Shown: positions 55,623-64,000 of the stretch, one piece after another
Numbering within the stretch: the stretch's first letter is position 1
Layout of the letters: each line of letters starts with the position of its first letter
Source: an uncultured Flavobacteriales bacterium
GTDB taxonomy: Bacteria > Bacteroidota > Bacteroidia > Flavobacteriales_G > Salibacteraceae
Assembly: GCA_937121175.1 (NCBI GenBank)
Contig: CAKZKD010000027.1
Coordinates: 1-64,000, forward strand
Length of the DNA stretch: 64,000 nucleotides
Direction of reading: 5' to 3'
Made by a program: the position numbers and the translations under genes
Notes under the pieces: generated by a model
What the model was told of the DNA's origin: nothing
The model's database searches: none
Seen by the model: the letters and a program-made list of their open reading frames with translations, nothing else

Positions 55623-56018
55623 TTATTTACAGTCGTAAGATTTTTCCTTGACCTCTTTTAACGAAACCTGCTTTAATTGCGGTTCAATATTCTTTGCTAT
55701 ATAATTGATAATGTTAGTCAAATCAACGTCACTAAGATTGGGAAGTGATGGCATCTTCTGGTCGTACTTTTTGCCATTCACTAGTATTTCGCCATCAATC
55801 CCATAGCGCATCAAACACACTAAATCTGCTTGATTTTCGATAAGGTAATCAGCGCCTTTTATAGGTGGGTACAAATCCTGTAAACCTTGGCCTTCTATTC
55901 CATGACAATTTGCGCAATGCTTTGTATATAATTCGCTTCCATAATCGCGATTGCTATCTCCGCATCCATTAACCATAAAAATAATGGCGATTACAACTAC
56001 GAGTACACTAATCCTCAT
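55623..56018 (-). CDS. c-type cytochrome lipoprotein
   Basis: 131 residues from the ATG at 56018 (MRISVLVVVIAIIFMVNGCG), which gives a lipoprotein signal with Cys in NGCG. The in-frame ATGs upstream lie inside the SCO gene and would spoil the signal. The heme c motif is CANCH in YTKHCANCHGIEGQGLQDLYPPIKGADYL, and the distal Met is in the later QKMPSLPNLSDVDLTNIINYI. It is a class I monoheme cytochrome anchored in the periplasm. It overlaps the SCO gene by 11 bases and must be co-expressed with it. An electron-transfer role in cytochrome oxidase assembly or respiration is inferred. Confidence 0.9.
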   Translation of the reverse strand: MRISVLVVVIAIIFMVNGCGDSNRDYGSELYTKHCANCHGIEGQGLQDLYPPIKGADYLIENQADLVCLMRYGIDGEILVNGKKYDQKMPSLPNLSDVDLTNIINYIAKNIEPQLKQVSLKEVKEKSYDCK

Positions 56019-56634
56019 TGAGCAATAATCTAATATCATCGATTGCTTTCTGAACATCTTCTTCTTTTGTACCATCATAGTATGCTCTTATCCTCTGTTG
56101 ACCGTCCAACAATATAAATGCACCACTATGAATCAACCCGCCGGGTGCGTTTTTATCTTCAGCGGCACTAATCATAAAACCTTTGGCAAGCTCAAAAGTT
56201 TTCTTTTTCTCACAAATCATAAAATGCCAATTTTCATTTTCTACGTTTAATTTTTCGGCGTAATTTTTTAAAACTGGCACCGAATCGTGCAAAGCATCAA
56301 TGCTAAAAGAAAGTATTGCTACATTCGAATTTCCAGCGAATTCTTCCGAAATTTTTTTCATATTTCGAGACATTACTGGGCAAATGGTAGGGCAGGTGGT
56401 AAAGAAAAAATCGGCAATGGTGATTTTACCATCGATGTTCTTTTTTGATACCATTTTGGAGCGATGACTCTCGTACTTAAAATCTGGTACTTTGTAGAAA
56501 ACAGTATCCGTAACCACAGAAACCCCTTCCGTTCTACTATTGTATTCGTGTTGACCTAAAATTGGTAACGTGCGCTTATCCTTTGCGCAACTAACCAATA
56601 TTACAAGTAAACTAATGAATAGAATCCGTAACAT
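56008..56634 (-). CDS. SCO1/SenC copper chaperone for cytochrome oxidase
   Basis: 208 residues with a lipoprotein-type N-terminus (LRILFISLLVILVSCAKD, here read from ATG at 56634). A thioredoxin fold carries the copper-binding CxxxC in FFTTCPTICPVMSRNM and the distal His in GGLIHSGAFILLD. SCO proteins deliver copper to the CuA site of cytochrome c oxidase subunit II or keep its cysteines reduced. It sits between a small lipoprotein gene (23-base overlap at its start) and the cytochrome c gene (11-base overlap at its end), a tight three-gene unit. Confidence 0.92.
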   Translation of the reverse strand: MLRILFISLLVILVSCAKDKRTLPILGQHEYNSRTEGVSVVTDTVFYKVPDFKYESHRSKMVSKKNIDGKITIADFFFTTCPTICPVMSRNMKKISEEFAGNSNVAILSFSIDALHDSVPVLKNYAEKLNVENENWHFMICEKKKTFELAKGFMISAAEDKNAPGGLIHSGAFILLDGQQRIRAYYDGTKEEDVQKAIDDIRLLLNED

Positions 56635-57055
56635 ATTCTACAATTTTTGATGAAAAGGAAATTGCCTCATCCGTTTGTTTCTCTACTTGCTCAATTGCCA
56701 TTTTTTGGCCCAACAAGTACTTTCTAGCTTCTGCGAAGTCCACGGTATCTTTAGGTTCACGATACGTTCGCATCCATTGCATCATACTTTCATCCGCAAC
56801 CTCCAACAGGCCAATTGCAGAGTCCAAAATGCTGGAATCTGCATTGGAACGTAGTTTGAAGGAATTCAATTCCTCAATTGAAAGGTGAATTTCGTCCATA
56901 TATTCCATGGTGGAATCATGAACAGCCATTAGATCATTTACCAACTGTTTTTTCTCGCTTATTTGTTCTTCACTCCAAGTTGATTTTGGTGGGGCGTCAA
57001 CACCACTACAGGCTATCAAAAAGAATGTGGCAAGCAGATAAAATGAATTTTTCAT
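56612..57055 (-). CDS. Small helical lipoprotein in front of SCO1
   Basis: 147 residues. The lipoprotein signal is MKNSFYLLATFFLIACSG with Cys in the IACS lipobox. The mature part is charged and helical with heptad-like spacing (SEEQISEKKQLVNDLMAV, SIEELNSFKLRSNADSSI, GQKMAIEQVEKQTDEAI). MMQWMRTYREPKDT is the most distinctive segment, and its methionines (M-x-x-M and MHD-like spots) could bind a soft metal, but that is a guess. I do not recognise a named family. Its overlap with SCO1 suggests a role in copper or oxidase biogenesis at the periplasmic face. Confidence 0.75.
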   Translation of the reverse strand: MKNSFYLLATFFLIACSGVDAPPKSTWSEEQISEKKQLVNDLMAVHDSTMEYMDEIHLSIEELNSFKLRSNADSSILDSAIGLLEVADESMMQWMRTYREPKDTVDFAEARKYLLGQKMAIEQVEKQTDEAISFSSKIVEYVTDSIH

Positions 57056-57098
57056 GTACGAAATTTTGCTGCAAATTTATGGCTTAATTTCGCCTAGG

Positions 57099-58115
57099 AT
57101 GAAGGATACTAGCCAAAAGAAAAAGATCTTGATAATTGCGACAGGTTTGCTTGTCTTGATAGTGCTTTGGCAGCGCGAAATGGTTGCCTATTTATGGATG
57201 CAAGGTAAAGGGCAAATGAAAATTATTTCGAATACGGTTCCGATTTTGAAAGTTTTAGAAAGCGACACATTAAGCCCTAAGGAACGCTACTTTTTGCATC
57301 TCATACCGGAAATAAAAGAATTTGCAAGAACCGAACTTGGTTTAACGCCTAAAGACAATTACACTGAATTTTACAACCAAAAAGGTCAACCTATTTTATG
57401 GGCTTTAACAGCTTGTTCAGCCTACAATTTAGAGCCTTATCTTTGGAGCTTTCCTATTTTGGGTAACCTTGAGTACAAAGGGTTTTTCGATAAAAATATT
57501 GGAGAAATAGAAAAGCTTGAGCTTGAAAAAATGGGCTATGATGTTGACTTAGGTGAAGTAAGTGCATGGTCCACATTGGGTATCCTTTCTGATCCACTGC
57601 TAAGCTCTATGCTAGAGCTTGATACTGGTCGGTTTGTGCGTTTACTCATTCATGAATTAACACATACCACAATTTACATTTCGGACGACGCCATTTTCAA
57701 TGAGAACCTTGCCACATACGTAGGTGATAATGGAGGATTGGAGTTTATGAAGAAAACCTATGGTACTTCTAGTTCAGAAGTAGAGGAATACCAAGAAATG
57801 CTCGAGGACATTAAAACTTTTACAGAATACACTGTTGCCTATAGTAAAAGTTTGGAACTGACTTACGCCAGCCTGCCACAAAATGAACAGCTTTGGCCAA
57901 TGCTGAAAGAACGGTCTATTCAAAGCTATAAAGACAAGCTAAGATTGATTCCATTCAACAATAGAAAACGGTATTCTAGTTTTAGAAAACAGGAATTAAA
58001 CAATACCTTTTTTACTGGTTTTTTAATGTATCATAACCAACAGGACTCAATTCAACGATTGGTTTCAGAGAACTTCAATGGTAGTATAAAAGATTGGATT
58101 TCAGCGATGAAGTAG
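57099..58115 (+). CDS. Predicted membrane-anchored aminopeptidase (COG4324-like)
   Basis: 338 residues from ATG at 57099; the earlier ATG at 57054 overlaps the divergent lipoprotein gene. An N-terminal membrane segment (ILIIATGLLVLIVLWQ) is followed by the family opening YLWMQGKGQMKIISNTVPI. The zinc-binding helix is RLLIHELTHTTIYI (HExxH), with NENLATYVGDNGGLEF downstream supplying the third ligand. Members of this group are predicted periplasmic or outer-leaflet aminopeptidases; none is well characterised to my knowledge. It shares a ~45-base promoter region with the divergent lipoprotein-SCO1-cytochrome unit. It converges with the SPOR gene, three bases away. Confidence 0.82.
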   Translation: MKDTSQKKKILIIATGLLVLIVLWQREMVAYLWMQGKGQMKIISNTVPILKVLESDTLSPKERYFLHLIPEIKEFARTELGLTPKDNYTEFYNQKGQPILWALTACSAYNLEPYLWSFPILGNLEYKGFFDKNIGEIEKLELEKMGYDVDLGEVSAWSTLGILSDPLLSSMLELDTGRFVRLLIHELTHTTIYISDDAIFNENLATYVGDNGGLEFMKKTYGTSSSEVEEYQEMLEDIKTFTEYTVAYSKSLELTYASLPQNEQLWPMLKERSIQSYKDKLRLIPFNNRKRYSSFRKQELNNTFFTGFLMYHNQQDSIQRLVSENFNGSIKDWISAMK

Positions 58116-58117
58116 GC

Positions 58118-59488
58118 TTATTTCTTTCGCTTTTTCTTCTTTCCTTTTTGGTCCTGCGTGTTTTCTTCGCGAGCTTTTTCAATTTCTTGCTCTCGTTTAT
58201 GAATTAGGTATTGGTTGGCTTCTTCAATACTGATTTTTCTACCTTGATTGTAGGCCACTACGAAGGCATCAGGCACACCCATTTCTCGGATATTTGAGCA
58301 AAAAGCTTTTGCAATATCGTAATCCCCATATTCTCCTAAAGTAAGTACCGTAAGATCTTTTTGAATATCCTCGTTTATATTATCGAATTGCAAGTAAATC
58401 CGCATAATATCTTCAGGTATGTCTTCTTTAAATGCACCAATTTGCACCTTAAAATCAACATCTCCAGAAATTTCTCTTTTAATAGATTGATTATTTACCC
58501 GAACTACCTCTTCCTCAAAATTATCAGTTGAATTAATGTCAGCAATAAAAGCATCTTGATAACCAACTTCTCGCACGTAAGCAAGTAATTTCTCAGCCTG
58601 AGAGCGATATACAAATCGACCAATTACGTATCGGAACACCCCGTTATTATCAATATAAACCTCAACATTTTTCAGGTTTTTAAAATCCTTGGCGAAACGA
58701 GGTTTTATGAATGCCCCTATTTGAACTCCATAGAGCGAGGTATGAGCCGTATGACTAACGTCTCTGGTCATTACCTCTGGTCCACCAACTTCACCCACTC
58801 TTCTCAAGCGGTCTTTGTAGGGTGATTTTACAGCGGCAGCAACAACAGTTGTTGTGCTTGGTGTTGTAGATTCGGAATTACTATCTTCAGTGTTCAATAA
58901 GGTGTCACTTGTCGTAATTTCCGAAGTTGGATTTATACTATTTTCGATAGCTAATATGGTATCCGTTGGTGTGCTTGAAACAATCACCGAATCTTCATCT
59001 TCCCACTTATGTTTTCCGCATTCTCGGTACCACTTTTGCCCGTCAATCAAATACCATTCGTCTTCATAGGAATAAATTTTGTAAAAATCATTTAAGGTTG
59101 CAATGGTCTTTTTGCAATCGCCTTTAATGGAATAGGCTATTATTAAATAGTAATAAGCGTATTCACTAACTCCCCGCTCTGTAACCGAAGAACGATCGTA
59201 AAATTTTGTATAATCTTCTTTCGCTTTATCTAATAACGAAATGGCCTTGTTGATTTTTTTGAAGGATTTTACATAGCAAAGAGCCAGTAAATAAGCGGCG
59301 TTAGAATTTTCTTTATCTCTCGAATACATTTCTTCCAAAATTGGTATTGCCTCTGTTTGTTTTTGATTGGCTATCAGTAGCTTAGAGGCATTAAAAAGTT
59401 CAGAGTAGCTTTTGTTTTTTAATTCTTGGCCAAAACTCAATGCTTGGAAAAGCATCAAGGAAATTGCAATAAATAGGAATCGGAGCAT
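58118..59488 (-). CDS. TPR and SPOR-like periplasmic protein with Lys-rich tail
   Basis: 456 residues. Signal peptide MLRFLFIAISLMLFQALSFG. Residues ~25-150 form TPR-like repeats (IPILEEMYSRDKENSNAAYLLALCYVKSF). A Ser/Thr/Asp-rich linker follows. Two SPOR-like units come next: YGVQIGAFIKPRFAKDF with FRYVIGRFVYRSQAEKLLAYVREVGYQDAFI, then FKVQIGAFKEDIPE with TVLTLGEYGDYDIAKAFCSNIREMGVPDAFVVAY. SPOR domains bind denuded peptidoglycan at division sites. The tail KGKKKKRKK is very basic and may contact polyanions or envelope. Fits a family of Bacteroidota proteins of unknown precise role in cell envelope organisation. Confidence 0.78.
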   Translation of the reverse strand: MLRFLFIAISLMLFQALSFGQELKNKSYSELFNASKLLIANQKQTEAIPILEEMYSRDKENSNAAYLLALCYVKSFKKINKAISLLDKAKEDYTKFYDRSSVTERGVSEYAYYYLIIAYSIKGDCKKTIATLNDFYKIYSYEDEWYLIDGQKWYRECGKHKWEDEDSVIVSSTPTDTILAIENSINPTSEITTSDTLLNTEDSNSESTTPSTTTVVAAAVKSPYKDRLRRVGEVGGPEVMTRDVSHTAHTSLYGVQIGAFIKPRFAKDFKNLKNVEVYIDNNGVFRYVIGRFVYRSQAEKLLAYVREVGYQDAFIADINSTDNFEEEVVRVNNQSIKREISGDVDFKVQIGAFKEDIPEDIMRIYLQFDNINEDIQKDLTVLTLGEYGDYDIAKAFCSNIREMGVPDAFVVAYNQGRKISIEEANQYLIHKREQEIEKAREENTQDQKGKKKKRKK

Positions 59489-59594
59489 TCTAAGGAGTTT
59501 TGAAGTATGTACAAACCTAAAATCAAAGGTTAGGCCATTCTCATGCCAGACCTTATTTTGCTAACATCGGTAATTTGAAAAGCGTTAGAACCAA

Positions 59595-59960
59595 TTATTT
59601 GGTAGAAGCAATCATCTTTACTGCAATAACGAGCATTAAGACTCCGAAGGCTCTTTTTAGCCATACTTCCGAAAGTCCTAATGACATTTTAGACCCAAAG
59701 TAACCTCCAATAAAAAATGCTGCGGCAATAATTAATCCGTATTTAATATTGAGTTCGCCTTGCTGGTAATAGTTATAAGCAGCCAGTCCGCCAATGGGAA
59801 GCAACATTAATCCAATGCTCGTTCCTTGTGCATTGTGTTGTGTCATTCCCAATAAAAATACCATGGCAGGCACCATTACAACGCCTCCTCCAATTCCGAA
59901 TAATCCGCTTAGGGCGCCTGCCACAAAACCAATTAATACCAGTACTATTATTGTCTGCAT
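59595..59960 (-). CDS. Half-size TauE/SafE-family membrane protein
   Basis: 121 residues with about four membrane helices. The first, FVAGALSGLFGIGGGVVMVPAMVFLLGM, contains the GxxGIGGG(x)xxVP motif of the TauE/SafE (sulfite exporter) family. HNAQGTSIGLMLLPIGGLAAYNYYQQG and FFIGGYFGSKMSLGLSEVWLKRAFGVLMLVIAVKMI follow. Full-length members have two such halves (~250 residues); this is one half and would need to dimerise. No truncation scar is visible and a normal stop is present, so the short form looks genuine. It starts three bases after the stop of the 59964 gene. Substrate (sulfite, sulfonate or other organic acid) unknown. Confidence 0.85.
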   Translation of the reverse strand: MQTIIVLVLIGFVAGALSGLFGIGGGVVMVPAMVFLLGMTQHNAQGTSIGLMLLPIGGLAAYNYYQQGELNIKYGLIIAAAFFIGGYFGSKMSLGLSEVWLKRAFGVLMLVIAVKMIASTK

Positions 59961-59963
59961 ATC

Positions 59964-62900
59964 TTAAAAATCAAATCCCATTGAAACGTGGAAAATTGGT
60001 TTAAGAACTTGCCCATCTTCCACGCCATAAGCATAATCAAGCTTCAAAAAATAGCCCAATAATTTTGTTCTTAGTCCGCCACCAAATGCGCCAATAATTG
60101 GGTTTCGTTTATTATCTAATCGAACCGTAATTGGCCCTTCAACTACAGTGATAGTATTGAATTCATTGTCTTCTGAGAAAGGTGTTCTACCATTCCAAGC
60201 AGACCCAACATCACCAAAAGCAACAATTTGGAAATTATTTGTAAAATCAGATTTGAGCGGTTTACGAGCAAAATATTTAAATATTGGAAAACGAATTTCG
60301 TTGTTGATCACGCCAAAAGAGTTTCCGTTTCTTGCATTCTGAATAAATCCTCGCATTGGGCTTGCCAAGGCTTGAAATGTATAATTCTGGTCTTGAGCTA
60401 TTGGTGTTTGACGGTTGAAACGGTCTCGCGCTGGATTTAGCGTAATCCAATCATCAACCGAACCCATGTAATAGACCAATTTTCGTTGCCCCAATGACGT
60501 GCTAGCAGCAGCTCTGCTGGCCCAAATTAACGACCTACTAATTTTTTGATAGTGTCTGTAATCAAATCCAAATACATTAAGGTCGCTATTGATATCGTTA
60601 ATTAATTGGTAGCGCTCTGCAAACACCTTGAATTTAGTGCCATTGTACAAGTTTAGCCCCTTTCCTTTTGCGTTATCGAATACCAATTCCACCTTAGCTC
60701 CTGGCTGACTAACGGTTTGGTTTGGTTCGACAAGAGTTATATCATCTACAGCAGTCTCAATGGTGCGATCAACCCTGTAGTTTAGTTCACCTCGAACCGC
60801 CAAATATTCGTTAAACGGGTAGCTTACTTTATACTCTCCTTTGTAAATAATTACCTTGGTGGCAGACACATCGGTTGTGTATTTTAAGCTTTGCCGCTTG
60901 ATGATATAAGATTTATCGAGTCGTTTACTTCGATCATGCATTGCTAAAAAAAGTTCCAAGCTATTGTTTCTAAACCCAAGCCTTGCACCACCTTCTACTT
61001 TGTAATCTTGGAATAAATCAAACAAAGAAACTTTCATAAGTAATCCTAAGCCTGGGTTGGTATATGGGCCACCGTTAAACGGCTGGTACAATTGATTGGC
61101 AAAATTGAAATCCATCGTTGAAGTAATGTTGGTGTAAGAAAAATTCATGTTGTAATTCCGTTCTTGCGGCATGTCGAAAGGTTTGTTTTTATTCGTGTCC
61201 TTTGCAGCGTTTATCGCCTTTGAAGTAACAAAATTTTGACTTCCATCATCTTCCTCTGAATCGCGCTGTTCTCCACCAAAAGTGTAATCTTCTATATTCA
61301 CAAACCGTTCACTTTCATCCTCTTCCGGTTGTTCAATTACCACCGAGCTTACTTCTAACTGTATCAACTCTTCTTGTTCTTGATCTTTTGCGGTTGGCGA
61401 ACCCTCTTTCCTATAATCAGTTGGTTTTAAATCTTCATTTATTGCTTCTTCGCTCCGCTCAACTTCCGACTCAAATAGTCGGTACTTTTTATTCTTGTAC
61501 ACTAAGTCTAAGGCAAGGTTTTCTGGAGTAATAATCTGTTGTTCCGAAATATTTCGGTCGTTATTACTCAATGGGTTTGTATTCACTACATATCGGTAAT
61601 TTATCATGGTATCAACACTTGCGACTACGCTGTCCAATCTTGCCAGGTACCTGTTTTTCACTCCATTTTGGTCTCCTAAATAAACAAACTGGTTTTCGCC
61701 AAATGGGTAAGGTTGAATTTCGTCAGCTAAGGGTGAATTAGACAACCGAATTAGGGGTTGTGTTTTGCCCTTGAACAAAAACAAATCTTTAGTTGAATTC
61801 ATATCGTTTCTAAACTTCTTGTGCGTAAATAAAGAATCGGTTGGGCGATTACTTGAAAACACAATTTGTCCATTATCATTCACATATTGTGGATACACAT
61901 CATCATAAATATCGTCGGTTAATTTTTTTACGGTGTTTGCACTCAAGTTGTATTCCCACAAATCAGATTGGCCTTTAAGAGTTGCGGATAAAATAAGCTT
62001 TGTGCCGTCTGGCGAAAAAGCCATATCTACCACTTCATCTACCTTAAATACGGGCCGTTCATAGCCCATACCAGATTCTTTTTCGAACAACGTTAATACT
62101 GGTTCTGCATTTTTTTCTTCTATTACAGCAAGTACTTCTCCATCTGGCCGCCATGCAATTAATGGATAGGAATAATCTGGTAATCGGTCATACCGGATTC
62201 CGCCTTTTGCGATGGTATGCTTTCTGTTTTTATCCAAATCGAGGACTTGAACTTTGTATTTTCCTTCGTTGTTTTTTACATAAGCCAATTGATTTCCGTT
62301 AGGGCTTTTACTAACCTGATAATACTCTCTTTTCTTTTTAGTCTTGGCTTCAAGTTCGCTCTCTTCAGGAAAACTTTCCGTCTTGTTTTCCATGTCGTAC
62401 TTAACTTGATAATGCAACCAGGCATCTCGCGTGAGATCGTTGAGAGAAACCCCTAAAACGAACAAGAACCCACTTTCTATACTTCTGCTCACACGTGCCA
62501 TGTACAGGACGTTTGGAATAACCTCTGGCCCATAAACCTCAGCAATGTAATTCCAAATTGCGTGACCTGCGTACGTTCTATCTGTTTCGTTTAGGTGATT
62601 AAATTTTTTGAATCTTTTAGTCATTACCCCATCCCTAACACGATTGTCAATCTCAACGCTCCAAGGCTCAGATATGTACGAAACCAAACCATCTGTGTAC
62701 CATTTTGGAATGGTGAGTAGGGTTGCATTTCTAATCACTTCTTTCCAATTATCTCCAAAAAACATTCGATTCACCAACATTTGAGAAAGTCCTTGGCGCA
62801 TTTGCAAATCGAACTTGTTGTAGTCGCCCTCGAAGTACAGGAATACGTTTGAACTTGAAATTTCGGTAACACCTCCTGTTCCTGTCTCCAAATCGTCAAA

Positions 62901-63227
62901 GTCTATGTTACTCTGTTTGTACTCAGAAAGCTTGTTATAGAGAATGAAATTGAGATTTCCTGAAAATGCATAGCCAATTTTCTTCTCAATTGAGCGCAAA
63001 TTGGAGCGATAATTTCGAGCTACATACTCCGACAATTTTTCACCACCTCGATACTGATAAATGGTGTAGTCTTTAAACTCATAGTATGTCCAGAAAAACT
63101 GCTCGTGTTGAACTCGGTTTTTACCAAAATTCATCCGCATTCCATTATTGAATTGCCCCTTCAGACCTTGTGGCAAGAGTATCAAGCAAATCGCAAAAGC
63201 AGATAGAAGAAGCTTAAATGGTTTCAA
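59964..63227 (-). CDS. Large WD40-like / outer-membrane beta-barrel protein
   Basis: 1087 residues with a signal peptide (MKPFKLLLSAFAICLILLPQGLKG). Residues ~30-280 resemble a peptidase-MA (gluzincin) domain ending in LTIPKWYTDGLVSYI, but the HExxH expected just before is missing (RQGLSQMLVNRMF), so it is probably inactive. Residues ~290-520 have TolB/WD40-type blades (YYQVSKSPNGNQLAYVKNN, VVDMAFSPDGTKLILSA, QIVFSSNRPTDSL). An acidic linker (~640-720) precedes the last ~370 residues, beta strands ending in the aromatic IFHVSMGFDF that marks outer-membrane barrels. Bacteroidota carry such 'biopolymer transporter TolB'-like fusions; role unknown. It is the first gene of a two-gene unit with the TauE-like gene. 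Confidence 0.82.
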   Translation of the reverse strand: MKPFKLLLSAFAICLILLPQGLKGQFNNGMRMNFGKNRVQHEQFFWTYYEFKDYTIYQYRGGEKLSEYVARNYRSNLRSIEKKIGYAFSGNLNFILYNKLSEYKQSNIDFDDLETGTGGVTEISSSNVFLYFEGDYNKFDLQMRQGLSQMLVNRMFFGDNWKEVIRNATLLTIPKWYTDGLVSYISEPWSVEIDNRVRDGVMTKRFKKFNHLNETDRTYAGHAIWNYIAEVYGPEVIPNVLYMARVSRSIESGFLFVLGVSLNDLTRDAWLHYQVKYDMENKTESFPEESELEAKTKKKREYYQVSKSPNGNQLAYVKNNEGKYKVQVLDLDKNRKHTIAKGGIRYDRLPDYSYPLIAWRPDGEVLAVIEEKNAEPVLTLFEKESGMGYERPVFKVDEVVDMAFSPDGTKLILSATLKGQSDLWEYNLSANTVKKLTDDIYDDVYPQYVNDNGQIVFSSNRPTDSLFTHKKFRNDMNSTKDLFLFKGKTQPLIRLSNSPLADEIQPYPFGENQFVYLGDQNGVKNRYLARLDSVVASVDTMINYRYVVNTNPLSNNDRNISEQQIITPENLALDLVYKNKKYRLFESEVERSEEAINEDLKPTDYRKEGSPTAKDQEQEELIQLEVSSVVIEQPEEDESERFVNIEDYTFGGEQRDSEEDDGSQNFVTSKAINAAKDTNKNKPFDMPQERNYNMNFSYTNITSTMDFNFANQLYQPFNGGPYTNPGLGLLMKVSLFDLFQDYKVEGGARLGFRNNSLELFLAMHDRSKRLDKSYIIKRQSLKYTTDVSATKVIIYKGEYKVSYPFNEYLAVRGELNYRVDRTIETAVDDITLVEPNQTVSQPGAKVELVFDNAKGKGLNLYNGTKFKVFAERYQLINDINSDLNVFGFDYRHYQKISRSLIWASRAAASTSLGQRKLVYYMGSVDDWITLNPARDRFNRQTPIAQDQNYTFQALASPMRGFIQNARNGNSFGVINNEIRFPIFKYFARKPLKSDFTNNFQIVAFGDVGSAWNGRTPFSEDNEFNTITVVEGPITVRLDNKRNPIIGAFGGGLRTKLLGYFLKLDYAYGVEDGQVLKPIFHVSMGFDF

Positions 63228-63328
63228 TAGTGCGTAAAATAAAGGGCAGTAAAGGTAGTCATTAAATGTATTTTTGCTTCTAGTATAGCCACTTATAGCG
63301 CATTGATGACTTAAAATTTATAAACGAA

Positions 63329-63973
63329 ATGTCCACGTATTTAAAATCCTTTGTTTTTAGTCCGTTCCAAGAAAACACGTATGTCGTTTACGATGACACA
63401 AAACAGTGCGTAATTGTTGACCCAGGTTGTTACGAACAACGAGAAAAAGAGGAACTTAAAAACTGGATTGAATCTAAGGATTTAAAACCTGTTATGCTAC
63501 TGAATACGCACAGCCATCTTGACCATGTTTTTGGCAACGCTTACGTTGCCAGAACTTGGAATTTAATTCCACAAGTTCATGAGCTTGACCGTCCCGTTTA
63601 CGAGCGATTTGATGCAATGGCTTCCGCCTATGGAATTCCGGGAACGGAAACACCTCCAGAACCTGAATACAACCTAGAAGAAGGAAAGTCTATTTCGTTT
63701 GGTGCGACCAAATTTGAAGTACACTTTTTACCTGGACATTGCCCAGGTCATGTAGTTTTTGAGTGCAGTGAAGCCAATTGGATTTTAGGTGGAGATGTAC
63801 TCTTTAGAAGTTCAATAGGGCGAACTGATTTACCCGGTGGCGATATGGATACTTTAATGGATTCTATTAAAAACAAACTCATGAAACTCGATGAAAATCG
63901 TGTGGTATATTCAGGTCACGGACCAAAAACTACTTTGAGAGAAGAGAAAGCGACGAATCCGTTTTTACAATAA
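63329..63973 (+). CDS. MBL-fold metallo-hydrolase (glyoxalase II-like)
   Basis: 214 residues. The zinc motif is HSHLDH in LLNTHSHLDHVFGN. Other ligands are in FLPGHCPGHVVFEC, GDVLF and the final YSGHGPKTTLREEKATNPFL. The fold and lengths match hydroxyacylglutathione hydrolase-like proteins that lack the C-terminal glutathione domain (GloB2/YcbL type). NPFL at the end is characteristic of that subgroup. It acts on thioesters or related metabolites in the cytoplasm; exact substrate unknown. The gene starts about 100 bases from the divergent 63227 gene. Only 27 bases follow its stop before the window ends. Confidence 0.9.
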   Translation: MSTYLKSFVFSPFQENTYVVYDDTKQCVIVDPGCYEQREKEELKNWIESKDLKPVMLLNTHSHLDHVFGNAYVARTWNLIPQVHELDRPVYERFDAMASAYGIPGTETPPEPEYNLEEGKSISFGATKFEVHFLPGHCPGHVVFECSEANWILGGDVLFRSSIGRTDLPGGDMDTLMDSIKNKLMKLDENRVVYSGHGPKTTLREEKATNPFLQ

Positions 63974-64000
63974 TTATTTATTCGGCTCTTCCGTATCAAA

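Overview
The window is the chromosome of a marine-type Bacteroidota (Flavobacteriia or Cryomorphaceae-like). The evidence is a set of proteins carrying type IX secretion system (T9SS) C-terminal signals of both kinds (short type A, and the 'gliding motility-associated' CHU_C type), SprB-like repeats, -7 boxes of the form TAnnTTTG, a one-cytochrome succinate dehydrogenase, and low G+C. No rRNA, CRISPR array, insertion sequence or phage gene was seen.

Bases 1 to about 2300 do not read like the rest. They hold the first 34 codons of a CaiB-type CoA transferase, then an AT-rich stretch with a mitochondrial-type ATP synthase subunit 9 gene, then a Bacteroidota-like small gene with an apparent frameshift. 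After that comes the 3' third of a giant surface-protein frame, whose last ~390 codons differ in style and lack the sorting domain. The simplest reading is a mosaic (amplification or assembly chimera) at the contig end.

From about 2300 onward the sequence is coherent. 1066-6132, 18556-21246, 23485-28671, 28682-33946 and 34068-38963 encode five very large secreted paralogs that share an N-terminal domain starting [ST]HxxGG or [ST]HxxG. Four of them carry a ~190-residue module nested inside an Ig-like repeat at almost the same residue position (~660-845). Smaller T9SS cargo lies at 7713-9992, 14688-16214 and 48334-51351. Between them sit housekeeping genes: aspartate kinase, a secreted C1 peptidase, LolE-like permease, RbfA, an MsbA-like exporter, riboflavin synthase and an acyl-CoA carboxylase beta subunit. 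An orphan two-gene signalling unit (Hpt protein plus sigma-54 response regulator) lies at 16753-18439.

The 16215-16752 gap holds what looks like a complete small-RNA gene on the minus strand: promoter, two tandem hairpins whose stems co-vary, and a strong intrinsic terminator. It is the best candidate for something undescribed.

39145-43115 groups free methionine sulfoxide reductase with a methionine aminotransferase / omega-amidase pair. 43274-46752 is sdhCAB. 46950-63973 holds aminopeptidase P, an alpha/beta hydrolase, tRNA-Val, a giant ABCG-type transporter, a lipoprotein-SCO1-cytochrome c group, a predicted membrane aminopeptidase, a SPOR/TPR protein, a half-size TauE, a large WD40/beta-barrel surface protein and an MBL-fold hydrolase.
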